From the NCBI GenBank assembly GCA_021781095.1, contig JAJXXM010000073.1:1-12028 (forward strand): a stretch of 12,028 bases of DNA, given 5' to 3'. Positions within the stretch are counted from its first letter, which is position 1. Every line of letters begins with the position of its first letter. Source of the DNA: a bacterium. Lineage in GTDB: Bacteria; Eremiobacterota; Eremiobacteria; Baltobacterales; Baltobacteraceae. The notes beneath the pieces are model-generated. The model saw only the letters and a list, made by a program, of their open reading frames with translations. It was not told the DNA's origin and did no database searches. The position numbers and the translations under genes were made by a program. Below are positions 1 to 7,037 of this stretch, piece after piece.

Positions 1-144
1 AGTAGCCGGTGCAGGGTTAGCCCAAATAGCCGGTACGGTGTCACCCCGAGTAGCCGGTGCAGGGTTAGCGCGAATAGCCGGTACGGTGTCACCCCGAATA
101 GCCGGTGCAGTGTTGGCCCAAATAGCCGGTACGGTGTCACCCCG
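1..144. repeat. Tandem repeat, three 48-bp units
   Basis: Three head-to-tail 48-bp units lie at 1-48, 49-96 and 97-144. Unit 2 differs from unit 1 at two positions and unit 3 at three. Each unit is two related 24-bp halves, one opening AGTAGCCGGTGCAGG and the other AATAGCCGGTACGGT, so the array is also six degenerate 24-mers sharing TAGCCGGT. Every unit ends with GGTGTCACCCCG. The array starts at the window edge, so the true copy number may be higher. Because 48 is divisible by 3 the array stays open in one frame and yields a repetitive pseudo-protein, but there is no start context and I do not regard it as coding. Function is unknown. Confidence 0.9.
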
Positions 145-272
145 AGTAGCCCTCCACAGAGGGCGTATCGAGGGGCATTCGAGGACGCGTGCGCTCCCTC
201 GATGCGCCGCCGCGCCTCTCCCGAGCGAGCGGAGCGAGTCGAAGGGCGACCAACGCGGAATGACGGTGCGAT
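145..272. repeat. Hairpin-rich dispersed-type intergenic repeat
   Basis: This non-coding stretch continues from the last tandem unit. It has a perfect 6-bp hairpin GCCCTC-CACA-GAGGGC at 149-164, then an 8-bp inverted repeat ATCGAGGG (167-174) with CCCTCGAT (196-203). It also contains GAGCGAGCGGAGCGAGTCGA near 213-242. That type of sequence often gives spurious SERSESKG peptides in high-GC genome annotations. The outer ends are imperfect inverted repeats: GTCACCCCG on the left and the complement of CGGAATGAC on the right (7 of 9 matching). This is the look of a multicopy REP/MITE-like intergenic element, but multicopy status cannot be seen from one window. Confidence 0.55.
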
Positions 273-350
273 GACCGTAACGAAATTTCAGGTGCGACCC
301 AGCGTTCTGTGGAAAGGTTTTGGGTAACGATGCGGATGGAGAAAAAGACG
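273..350. other. Intergenic leader of the lipoprotein gene
   Basis: No convincing -35/-10 pair could be found here. GTG (309), ATG (330) and ATG (336) are in frame with the downstream lipoprotein and are alternative starts. GGAG at about 338-341 lies nine bases before ATG 351 and is the best ribosome binding site in the stretch. Confidence 0.4.
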
Positions 351-830
351 ATGCACGTACGAACGATCGGAGTGATGACGCTGGCCGCGGCGGTGCTCGG
401 GCTGGCAGCTTGTAACGGCGGCGGAGGCTCGTCGACGCCGACGCCGACGACTCCGTGCGTCTCGCCGGTGACCGTGCAGGTGCTCTATCCGAAGCCCGGT
501 GCGACCGCCGTGCCGTCGACGATCACGGCGATCTACGTCGCGACGAGCGGGGCCTTTCCCAGCGATAGCAGCAATGCGTGGGATACCGTAATCGTGGGCC
601 CACCCTCCTACGGCACGCAGTTTACCGGGCAATTTTCGGCGACGACGGCGAGCGCGCTGCCCGCCGGTTCGGCGACCGCAACCATCGCCAATCCGCAGTA
701 CTACTCCACCGCCCTGAGCAATACGCTGGTGACCGGCGCGGGGTTCTCGATCTATATCAACAACCTCAATGACGCCAACTGCTATGCCGTGGGCGCCGGG
801 GCGAGCGCACTTTCGAGCTTCTCGACCTAA
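351..830 (+). CDS. Small secreted lipoprotein, unknown function
   Basis: The product is 159 aa from ATG 351. It has a lipoprotein signal peptide: a short n-region with H and R, a hydrophobic core, then lipobox GLAAC with lipid-modified Cys21. A Gly/Ser/Thr-Pro linker (residues 22-35) follows, as is common for surface-tethered lipoproteins. The mature domain is rich in Thr, Ser, Ala and Val with predicted beta character (motif PKPGATAVPSTITAIYVATS, about 47-66). That is loosely reminiscent of bacterial Ig-like domains, but I cannot name a family. Two mature cysteines (C36 and one near the C-terminus in NDANCYAVG) could form a disulfide. Starts at 309, 330 or 336 are possible; 351 was preferred for its GGAG site and normal signal length. 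It appears to be monocistronic, with 41 bp before def. Confidence 0.72.
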   Translation: MHVRTIGVMTLAAAVLGLAACNGGGGSSTPTPTTPCVSPVTVQVLYPKPGATAVPSTITAIYVATSGAFPSDSSNAWDTVIVGPPSYGTQFTGQFSATTASALPAGSATATIANPQYYSTALSNTLVTGAGFSIYINNLNDANCYAVGAGASALSSFST

Positions 831-854
831 ACGTAGGGAGAGCGCAGCGCGCGG

Positions 855-871
855 AGGTAGAATACCTACCT
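855..871 (+). promoter_or_regulatory. Inverted repeat abutting the def start; overlaps SD-like and -10-like sequences
   Basis: AGGTAG (855-860), loop AATAC and CTACCT (866-871) form a perfect 6-bp hairpin ending one base before ATG 872. The left arm contains most of the only Shine-Dalgarno-like sequence (GGAGGT, 853-858), which is otherwise 14 nt from the ATG. The same bases include TAGAAT (858-863), a good -10 hexamer 8 nt before the ATG, so a leaderless transcript starting at or next to the ATG is also possible. No -35 match was seen at 17-nt spacing. The two readings are alternatives. Confidence 0.4.
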
Positions 872-1399
872 ATGCCCTATCTCCGCGAAATCGTAACCGA
901 CGGTCACCCGACGCTTCGTAAGGTGGCGAAGCGGGTCGATCCAAAGGAACTGCAGGATCCGCTGATCCAGCAGTTGATCGACGATATGTTTGAAACGATG
1001 TACGACGCTCCGGGCATCGGGCTCGCGGCGCCGCAGGTGAACGTCTCGAAGCGCATCTTTACCGTCGATTTACAGGACGGCAAACCCGAACACGGACCGT
1101 TCACCGTCGTGAACCCAAAGTTTGACATGACCGAGGGTGAGATCGAGTGGACGGAGGGCTGTCTCTCGGTCCCCGGATATGTTGGCGAGGTTACGCGCTT
1201 TGAAAAAGTTCGTGTGAGCGGGCTCGATCGGCATGGGAAGCGGATCGTCCTCGAGGCCGAAGGCCTTTTCGCGATCTGCCTCCAGCACGAAATCGACCAT
1301 CTCAACGGTGTGCTCTACATCGACAAGGTCAAAGATCTGCGCCCCGCGCAGAGCGACGAGGAGCTCGAGGCGGCCGAACGCGCAGCGTCGCTTCCGTAA
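872..1399 (+). CDS. def: Peptide deformylase
   Basis: This enzyme removes the N-formyl group from the initiator methionine of nascent proteins at the ribosome exit. The 175-aa length is normal. All three family motifs are present: GIGLAAPQ (48-55), EGCLSVPG (95-102) and QHEIDHLNG (138-146). Cys97, His139 and His143 are the metal ligands and Glu140 is the catalytic acid. The C-terminal acidic tail (about 158-175) is poorly conserved in the family. It heads the eight-gene operon, six bases upstream of fmt, the classical def-fmt pairing. ATG 872 gives the usual MPYLREIV-type N-terminus. Expression may depend on the hairpin or -10 element just upstream. Confidence 0.97.
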   Translation: MPYLREIVTDGHPTLRKVAKRVDPKELQDPLIQQLIDDMFETMYDAPGIGLAAPQVNVSKRIFTVDLQDGKPEHGPFTVVNPKFDMTEGEIEWTEGCLSVPGYVGEVTRFEKVRVSGLDRHGKRIVLEAEGLFAICLQHEIDHLNGVLYIDKVKDLRPAQSDEELEAAERAASLP

Positions 1400-1405
1400 G
1401 CGCCG

Positions 1406-2242
1406 ATGCTCACCGCCTATTTTTTTGGAAGCAGCGACTTCGCCGTGCCGTCGCTCCGCGAAACGGCAGGGCGGACGCTGCTGCGCGGCGTGGTCACCCA
1501 ACCCGATCGCCCCTCGGGGCGCGGACATCGGCTTACCCCGACCCCGGTGAAGCAAGCGGCGATCGAACTCGGAATCCCCGTCTTCGAGCCGACCTCGATG
1601 CGTGCGTTCTCCGCCGAGCATCGCGACGAGTCGATCGATCTCATCGCGTTGGCGAGCTTCGGGCGCATCTTGCCCGGCGAGCTTCTGGCATGGCCGCGCC
1701 TTGGCGCGCTCAACGTTCACCCGTCGCTGCTGCCGCTCTATCGGGGCTCGACGCCGATCCAGTCGGCATTGCGCGATGGCGCTCGCGAGACCGGGCTCTC
1801 GATCATGCTGATGGACGCGGGAATGGATACCGGTCCCCTCGTCGCGCAGGAACGCGTCGCAATAGGCGCGCAGGAGAGGTATGGCGAGTTGCACGACCGG
1901 CTCGCCGTCCTCGGCGCGCGCATGCTCGGCGAGGCCATTGAGCGTGCGCAGGTCGGGAGGCTCGAGAGCCGGCCGCAGGTCGGCGAAGCGAGCGTCACGC
2001 GACCGTTAACGAAGGAGGATCTCATCGTCGATCTCGGTTGGCCCACTCCACGACTGCTCGCAGCGGTGCGCGCCTTCGCGCCGGCGCCGCTCGCTCGCGC
2101 CCTCGTCGATGGAGAATGGTTGAAAATCGTGCGCGCGCACGACGACGACGGCCGCTTTGTCATCGACGAAGTCATCGCTCCTAATAAGGGTGCGATGTCG
2201 TGGGAGCGGTACCGACAGATGCGGTCGGCGGTGCGAGGGTGA
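1406..2242 (+). CDS. fmt: Methionyl-tRNA formyltransferase with shortened C-terminal domain
   Basis: This enzyme transfers a formyl group from 10-formyl-THF to Met-tRNAfMet for initiation. The N-terminal Rossmann-type catalytic domain (1 to about 200) has SLLPLYRGSTPIQ after NVHP. Asn103, His105 and Asp141 match the E. coli catalytic N106, H108 and D144 with a constant offset of three. The protein is 278 aa against the usual 310-320. The loss is in the C-terminal OB-fold tRNA-binding domain: after GEWLKIVRA (about 236-244) the sequence goes almost directly to a terminal helix like the family's KxAMS segment. The usual central strands (GTIL...VATGDG...LxLLxLQ) are missing. There is no strong SD at ATG 1406, so translational coupling to def six bases upstream is likely. 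Confidence 0.95.
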   Translation: MLTAYFFGSSDFAVPSLRETAGRTLLRGVVTQPDRPSGRGHRLTPTPVKQAAIELGIPVFEPTSMRAFSAEHRDESIDLIALASFGRILPGELLAWPRLGALNVHPSLLPLYRGSTPIQSALRDGARETGLSIMLMDAGMDTGPLVAQERVAIGAQERYGELHDRLAVLGARMLGEAIERAQVGRLESRPQVGEASVTRPLTKEDLIVDLGWPTPRLLAAVRAFAPAPLARALVDGEWLKIVRAHDDDGRFVIDEVIAPNKGAMSWERYRQMRSAVRG

Positions 2243-3585
2243 GCGCGCGCGAGGTAGCGCTGCTCGTGCTGCGCGACGTCTTCCCCGGAGAACCCGGCGT
2301 CGAGGCGCGCCCGGCGCAGGCCGCGCTCGCCTATCGCGCGCAGCGCGGAAAACTCGACGCGCGCGACCGACGTTTCGCGACCGAACTTTCGTACGGTGCG
2401 ATTAAAATGCGTCGCGCCCTCGACGCCGCATTGCGCCCCTTTCTCAAGGAGCGGGCGAAGACGCTTCCCACGACGATGCAAGAACTACTGCGTCTCGCCG
2501 TCTATGAATTGCGCTACACGCAGCCCGACGTCCATGCGACGCTCTTCGAATGGGTCAACCTCGCGAAGCGCTACGGCCATCAGGGGCTCGGTTCGCTCAC
2601 GAACGCCGTGCTGCGAAGTTACCTGCGCGAGCCCACTCCCGTTCCCCAGCGCGAAAACTATGCCGATGTCGACGATTACTACGGCGCGCTCTACTCGCTG
2701 CCGACCTGGATGGTTCGCCGGTGGCACGCACGTTTCGGCGACGAAGCGATCGAACGCATCTGTCGCGAAGCGAACGACCCTGCCGCTCACGCGCTCGTCG
2801 GACTCGGGAATGCTGATGAGGTGCTCGCGATGATGGCCTCGCGCGGCATGGATGCGAGCCGTTCTTCGTTGGCGCGCGACGCGGTGGTCGTGCGCGCGAG
2901 TGAATCGGCGGCGCTCGACCTCGTCGAAAGCGAGGCGCTCCCGTTCTGGATACAGTCGGAGAGCTCGGCGGCGATCGTCGACCTGCTCGCCCCGCAGGCC
3001 GGAGAGCGGATTCTCGATTGCTGCAGCGGTCGCGGCAATAAAGCGCTTCAGATCGGCGTGCGCATCGGCCCGAGCGGAGCCCTGACCTGCGTCGATCGCG
3101 ACGCGCGCAAGATCTCCGTTCTGCAGCAACGGTTCGAAAAACTCGCGCGACACGCCGAATTGCCGCTCCCCGCGGTCGTCGTCGGCGACGCCGCCGACCC
3201 CGCGCTCATTCCTTCGGAGATGCTCTTCGATCGCGTCCTGCTCGATGCACCGTGCACCGCGATCGGCGTCATCGCGCGCCATCCGGAGGCGCGCTGGCGA
3301 CGGCGTCCCGACGATGCCGAACGAATGGCGACGCTACAACGGGCGTTATTGTCGGCAATCTCCGCGCACGTCAGACCGGGCGGGCGAATCGTCTATGCCG
3401 TCTGTTCGACCGAGGAGTGCGAGAGCAGTAACGTCATCGACGCCTTTCTCGCCGATGCGGATTTCGCACGCGTCTCGGCGCCGGAATCGCTCGCCCCGTA
3501 TTGCGATAGAAATGGCGACTTGCTGACGGCGCCGCTCGACGGACGCGATGGATTCTTCGCCGCCGCTCTGGAGCGCAAGCGATGA
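2239..3585 (+). CDS. rsmB: 16S rRNA (cytosine-967-C5)-methyltransferase RsmB
   Basis: This SAM-dependent enzyme makes m5C967 in 16S rRNA. GTG 2239 sits in a GTGA overlap with the fmt stop and gives 448 aa (E. coli RsmB is about 430). An earlier in-frame GTG at 2200 would only add 13 residues inside fmt. The N-terminal NusB-like helical domain covers about 1-130 and the Rossmann methyltransferase about 235-445. Motif IV is DAPCTAIGVIARHP (DAPC at 336-339). Motif VI is AVCSTEE with the probable nucleophile Cys389. SAM motif I reads DCCSGRGNK (260-268) where most RsmB/Nop2 proteins have DxCAAPGGK, so the usual Pro-Gly-Gly is altered while the Gly-x-Gly-x-Lys spacing survives. The gene ends in an ATGA overlap with the next gene. 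Confidence 0.95.
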   Translation: MSAREVALLVLRDVFPGEPGVEARPAQAALAYRAQRGKLDARDRRFATELSYGAIKMRRALDAALRPFLKERAKTLPTTMQELLRLAVYELRYTQPDVHATLFEWVNLAKRYGHQGLGSLTNAVLRSYLREPTPVPQRENYADVDDYYGALYSLPTWMVRRWHARFGDEAIERICREANDPAAHALVGLGNADEVLAMMASRGMDASRSSLARDAVVVRASESAALDLVESEALPFWIQSESSAAIVDLLAPQAGERILDCCSGRGNKALQIGVRIGPSGALTCVDRDARKISVLQQRFEKLARHAELPLPAVVVGDAADPALIPSEMLFDRVLLDAPCTAIGVIARHPEARWRRRPDDAERMATLQRALLSAISAHVRPGGRIVYAVCSTEECESSNVIDAFLADADFARVSAPESLAPYCDRNGDLLTAPLDGRDGFFAAALERKR

Positions 3586-4277
3586 ATTGGTTCGCGCGCA
3601 TCGAACGGAGCCTCGCCGATTTCGTCGAGCGGGCATTTGCGCGCACGTTCCCCAGCGATCTCGAGCCGGCGCAGATCGCGCGGAAGCTCGTTGCGGTGAT
3701 GGAGGCGCAGACGCGAAGTTCGGTCGATGGAGGCAACCGCGCCCCGAGCGCCTACGAGGCGCGCGTCAGCGAACTCGATTACGAACGGCTCGCCGAACAT
3801 CGCGATTATCTCGAACGCCAGTGGGCCGATCTTCTCGAAGATTGCGCGGCGCGGGTCGGCATCGCGTTCTCCGACGGCCCCGCGCGCGTACGCATGATCG
3901 CGCGCCCCGAACTTCCGGCGGGCACCGTCGACGTGCGCGTCGAGCCCGAGCCGACGGTACAAGAGGCGCTCGATGGTGAAGTGGGGCACCGCTACTTTTT
4001 ACACATGGTGCAGGGGGCGCCGGCGTACGGAATTTTTGCATTGGAGGAGAGCACCGTGATCGGCCGTAGCGAATCCTCGGATATCTTCTTGCTCGATCCG
4101 GGCATATCGCGGGTTCACGCGCGCATCGACATTCAGGACGGCGAGGCGACGATCGTCGATTGCGAATCGACGAACGGTACCTATATCAACGACGAGCGCA
4201 TCGAGCGTCGCGTCCTGAACGACGGAGACGAAATCATGGTCGGCAACACCAAACTGCGCGTAGAGATTCGTGACTGA
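3582..4277 (+). CDS. fhaA: FhaA-like protein: DUF3662 plus FHA domain
   Basis: This is a cytosolic adaptor expected to bind phosphothreonine peptides, as FhaA does in mycobacterial cell wall regulation. The product is 231 aa. The N-terminal region (about 1-120) begins like FhaA/DUF3662 proteins: an amphipathic MNWFARIERSLADFVERAF segment, then EPAQIARKLVAVME. The C-terminal FHA domain (about 139-230) keeps the phosphopeptide-binding residues Gly161-Arg162, Ser176-Arg177-x-His179 and Asn198-Gly199-Thr200. It is shorter than mycobacterial FhaA (about 527 aa) because the long Pro/Gln-rich linker is absent. It starts in an ATGA overlap with rsmB and overlaps the next FHA gene by 8 nt. No Ser/Thr kinase is visible in the window. 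Confidence 0.9.
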   Translation: MNWFARIERSLADFVERAFARTFPSDLEPAQIARKLVAVMEAQTRSSVDGGNRAPSAYEARVSELDYERLAEHRDYLERQWADLLEDCAARVGIAFSDGPARVRMIARPELPAGTVDVRVEPEPTVQEALDGEVGHRYFLHMVQGAPAYGIFALEESTVIGRSESSDIFLLDPGISRVHARIDIQDGEATIVDCESTNGTYINDERIERRVLNDGDEIMVGNTKLRVEIRD

Positions 4278-4692
4278 ACTTCACTCCGCATGGGTGCGTC
4301 TCGATACGCTCGGAATCACGGCGGCACTCGGGGTGGTCGCCGCCGTCGGCTTTTTGCGTCGCGCCGACGCCCGCGAACCGATCGGCGACCTCACGCCCAT
4401 TCCGGTGCGTGTGTTGATTTTTGAAGGGACGGAACCGCGCGAGTTGCGCGTGCTGACGCCCGCGCTCATCGGGCGTGCCGGATCCTGCCACGTGCAATTA
4501 CAGGACGGCGACGTTAGCCGCCGGCACGCGCGGCTCGAAGCTGAGGAAGGCGTCCTCTACCTGCGCGACCTGCGGAGCGCAAACGGCACCTTTCTCAACG
4601 GCGAGGCATTCGAAGGCGCGATCGAGATACGCGTCGGCGACGAAATCGATTGCGGTGCGACGCGGCTGGAGATCGTGGAGATCGGCGCGTGA
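4270..4692 (+). CDS. Membrane-anchored FHA protein, FhaB/FipA-like
   Basis: The product is 140 aa from GTG 4270, overlapping the fhaA stop by 8 nt (GTGACTGA). One transmembrane segment lies at about 13-29 (LGITAALGVVAAVGF) and is followed by Arg-Arg, a typical cytoplasmic anchor. A short linker leads to an FHA domain (about 46-138) with Gly68-Arg69, Ser83-Arg84-x-His86 and Asn105-Gly106-Thr107 all intact, so phosphothreonine binding should be possible. Size and layout match mycobacterial FhaB (FipA), which links Ser/Thr phosphorylation to the division machinery. The immediately downstream SEDS glycosyltransferase supports a role at the peptidoglycan synthesis site. FhaB identity is inferred from architecture and order. 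Confidence 0.88.
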   Translation: MTELHSAWVRLDTLGITAALGVVAAVGFLRRADAREPIGDLTPIPVRVLIFEGTEPRELRVLTPALIGRAGSCHVQLQDGDVSRRHARLEAEEGVLYLRDLRSANGTFLNGEAFEGAIEIRVGDEIDCGATRLEIVEIGA

Positions 4693-5855
4693 GCGTGCTG
4701 ACCGGCTCGCCCTGGCTCGTCGCGCTCGCCGCCTCGCTCGCCGCAGCGTGGGCCGTGCGCCACGCCCGCGGCAGTCGACGCGATTGGTTTTTTCCGTTTG
4801 CGACGATCGTGCTCGTGCTCTTCGGGGAAGTGTTGCTCGCGCGGCTCTCGCCGGCGCTCGCCCGCAAACAGCTGATTTGGATCTGTATCGCCTTCGGCAT
4901 CGCGACCGTGCTCCAACCCTATCTCGCGCGTTTCCGGCGCATCGCAACGGTGAAGTACACGTGGATCGTGCTTTCGTTAGGGCTCGTCGCCGCCACGGCG
5001 ATTTTTGGCGAACGCGTCAACGGCGCGAAACTCTGGATCCGTATCGGGTCGCTCCACGTCGAACCCGTTGAAATCATTAAATTGCTCTTGGTGTTCTTTC
5101 TCGCCGCCTATCTCGCCGAGATGGGCGACGCCATCGCGAAGGCACGTTGGTGGTCGTTGCGCGCGAATGCAAAATATCTCGGGCCGCTCTTTTTAGGTTG
5201 GGGCGCCTCGATCGGGCTGCTCGTCGTGCAGCGCGATCTGGGGATGGGAGCGTTGCTGCTCTGCACGTTGCTGACGACGCTCTACGCGGCGACGCGGCGA
5301 ACCGATCTCGCACTCGGCGCCGCCGCGATCTTCGCGGCGGTCGCGTTCTGGGCGGCACTGCATTTTCCGTACGTGCACGAACGCATCGCGGTCTGGCTTC
5401 ACCCCTTTGCCGACCCGTACGGAGCGGGATATCAGGCGGCGCAGAGTTATTTTTCTATCGCCGCCGGCGGACTGTTGGGGACCGGGCTAGGGCTCGGGCA
5501 CCCAGGGTTCATCCCCGACGTCAGCACCGATTACATCGTTGCGGCGATCGCCGAAGAGTTCGGGTGGCTCGGAATCGTTGCGATTCTCGCGCTCTACCTG
5601 GCGTTGGTACGTCGCGCGGTGAGCGTGGCACGCGAACAGCCCGACGCCTTTGCAAGTTTACTTGCGGTGGGATTGGCGGCGACGTTGGGCTTTCAAGTGG
5701 CGATCATCGTTGCCGGAGTTGCGGGGCTGGTGCCGTTGACCGGCATCACCCTGCCGTTCATATCCTACGGCGGTAGTTCGCTCGTCGCCAACGTGTTGCT
5801 CGTGTCGCTGATCCAAGAGATCGCTACCCGGCGGCCCACGGAAGAACGCGCGTGA
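4689..5855 (+). CDS. FtsW/RodA-family SEDS peptidoglycan glycosyltransferase
   Basis: This polytopic membrane enzyme polymerises lipid II into glycan strands. GTG 4689, in a GTGA overlap with the FHA gene, gives 388 aa and about ten hydrophobic segments. Family motifs in order are NGAKLWI (111-117), EPVEIIK (125-131), QRDLG (181-185), DPYGAGYQAAQS (242-253), TDYIVAAIAEEFG (280-292) and PLTGITLPFISYGGSS (349-364). Asp242 corresponds to the catalytic Asp that precedes PxGxGY in RodA proteins. RodA versus FtsW cannot be settled: the FHA neighbours suggest the actinobacterial rodA cluster, while the VSTDYI segment is not decisive. No class B PBP partner is next to it, which is unusual for this context. 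Confidence 0.94.
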   Translation: MSVLTGSPWLVALAASLAAAWAVRHARGSRRDWFFPFATIVLVLFGEVLLARLSPALARKQLIWICIAFGIATVLQPYLARFRRIATVKYTWIVLSLGLVAATAIFGERVNGAKLWIRIGSLHVEPVEIIKLLLVFFLAAYLAEMGDAIAKARWWSLRANAKYLGPLFLGWGASIGLLVVQRDLGMGALLLCTLLTTLYAATRRTDLALGAAAIFAAVAFWAALHFPYVHERIAVWLHPFADPYGAGYQAAQSYFSIAAGGLLGTGLGLGHPGFIPDVSTDYIVAAIAEEFGWLGIVAILALYLALVRRAVSVAREQPDAFASLLAVGLAATLGFQVAIIVAGVAGLVPLTGITLPFISYGGSSLVANVLLVSLIQEIATRRPTEERA

Positions 5856-6619
5856 ACCTCCGCTCGCTCTTCTGGGTTCTCGTCGCCGCCTTCGCGCTCT
5901 GGGCCTTCGTTTACGGTGCGATGCATCCGCCGAAACCGCCGCCGATTCCGCAACCGACGCCGCTCCCGCGCCTCGCTCCCTCGGGGCCGGCACGCCGCGA
6001 TCTCTTCAGCAACGATCCCGTTATTGCGGGAAGAACTCCGCGCGGCGGATTCATTCCAGGCCCGGCGCGTTTGGTCGCGATGGTCGGGCTCTGCGGAGCG
6101 TCGCTCGCAAACGAGCGAGCGATGCTTGAGGCTCCCTTCCCGATCGGGGTCATTCTCGATCCACACGCGCGCGACGCGCGTCGCGTCGCAGCGCTCGCGC
6201 ACGCGCGCGGCGAGGAACTCTTCATTCAGTCCGACCGCGCTCCGAGTGCTTCGGAGTTACAGACGTGGCGTCGCGAGTTCGGCAGCGTCCTCGGAGTGGC
6301 GACGCGGCACCCCGACCGGACGATCGCGACGCTGGCGGGGAGCACGTTGGTCGTCTTCGACGAACGCGGCGCGAGCAACCCGATGGAGTTTACGCGATCG
6401 GAGATTCGCCTGATCCGTCGCGACGTACGTATCGACGATCGCGACTCGGTGCCGTATATCACGTATATGCTCGAGCAGGCGACCGCACTCGCCCGTCGTC
6501 GAGGGATCGTGGTGTTGCTCATGCGTCCGCGAGCGAACGACCTCACCGCCATCGAGGGGCTCTTGCAACGGCGCCACGACGTGCAGTTCGTTCAGCCCGG
6601 GACCGCCGAGCGTGTCTAG
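5852..6619 (+). CDS. Divergent polysaccharide deacetylase (YibQ-like), degenerate motifs
   Basis: The product is 255 aa from GTG 5852 (GTGA overlap with the SEDS gene). It has one N-terminal membrane anchor (about 6-23), a Pro-rich linker (26-44) and an extracytoplasmic domain (about 70-250). The fold is recognised from PFPIGVILDPHARDARRVAA, the HARGEELFIQ strand (118-126) and RDVRIDDRD...LARRRGIVVLLMRP (190-226). These line up with the RDVFLDND...ARRRGxAIAIGHP part of the YibQ (DUF610) family. The family's first-strand IDDLG motif is replaced by AMVGLCGAS (76-84) and no NNHMGS motif is present, so catalysis is doubtful. It sits where a transpeptidase would be expected after rodA, which suggests an envelope scaffold or regulatory role. 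Confidence 0.72.
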   Translation: MNLRSLFWVLVAAFALWAFVYGAMHPPKPPPIPQPTPLPRLAPSGPARRDLFSNDPVIAGRTPRGGFIPGPARLVAMVGLCGASLANERAMLEAPFPIGVILDPHARDARRVAALAHARGEELFIQSDRAPSASELQTWRREFGSVLGVATRHPDRTIATLAGSTLVVFDERGASNPMEFTRSEIRLIRRDVRIDDRDSVPYITYMLEQATALARRRGIVVLLMRPRANDLTAIEGLLQRRHDVQFVQPGTAERV

Positions 6620-7037
6620 CCTCCTGCGCGGCATCGCCGCAACGCTCGCGCTCTCCGTGTTCGCCGCCGGTTGCGCGCATCGCGCTCCGTCGCACGTCGG
6701 CGATGGCGGCGAACGCGTTTCGGCATACGACGGCGGCGCGATCTATCGGCAACAGTGCTCGACCTGTCACGGCGTGCGCGGCGAGGGAGTCGCGGGGGTC
6801 GCACCGGGATTGCGGCTCGGTGCCGCGCTCGATACCCGTGCGGCGCTCGTCGCCGTCGCCCGAGGGCGACGCCGGAACGGTGCGGCGATGCCGGGTTGGT
6901 GCGAGGTGTTGAGCGACCGCGAGATCGCCGACGTCGTCGCCTATATGCGGGTCACGTGGGGCGCTCGGCCGCAGCCGCCGCGGCTCGGCGAGGTCGCTAC
7001 GGCGTGCCGTCGCGCGGCGCAGCGAGGAGCGCGCTAA
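6612..7037 (+). CDS. Lipoprotein class I cytochrome c, monoheme
   Basis: The product is 141 aa from GTG 6612, overlapping the previous stop by 8 nt. The signal peptide ends in lipobox FAAGC (lipid Cys21). One heme c site, CSTCH, lies at 49-53 and the likely distal ligand is Met93 in AAMPGW. The SDREIADVVAYMR helix (101-113) is the typical C-terminal helix of class I cytochromes c. A soluble electron carrier anchored on the outer face of a membrane is expected; the redox partner is not visible. It is the last gene of the operon, and why an electron carrier is cotranscribed with wall synthesis genes is unclear. Its last 41 bp overlap the 3' end of the opposite-strand ATP-grasp gene. Confidence 0.9.
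   Translation: MSSLLRGIAATLALSVFAAGCAHRAPSHVGDGGERVSAYDGGAIYRQQCSTCHGVRGEGVAGVAPGLRLGAALDTRAALVAVARGRRRNGAAMPGWCEVLSDREIADVVAYMRVTWGARPQPPRLGEVATACRRAAQRGAR

Noticed and set aside
1..144. CRISPR array
   Set aside because: The units are contiguous 48-mers without unique spacers, and no cas genes are present.
38..274. 78-codon open frame across the tandem and dispersed repeats
   Set aside because: The protein is only the translation of a 48-bp repeat plus a SERSESKG-type intergenic repeat. It has no SD, no plausible domain and no conserved start.
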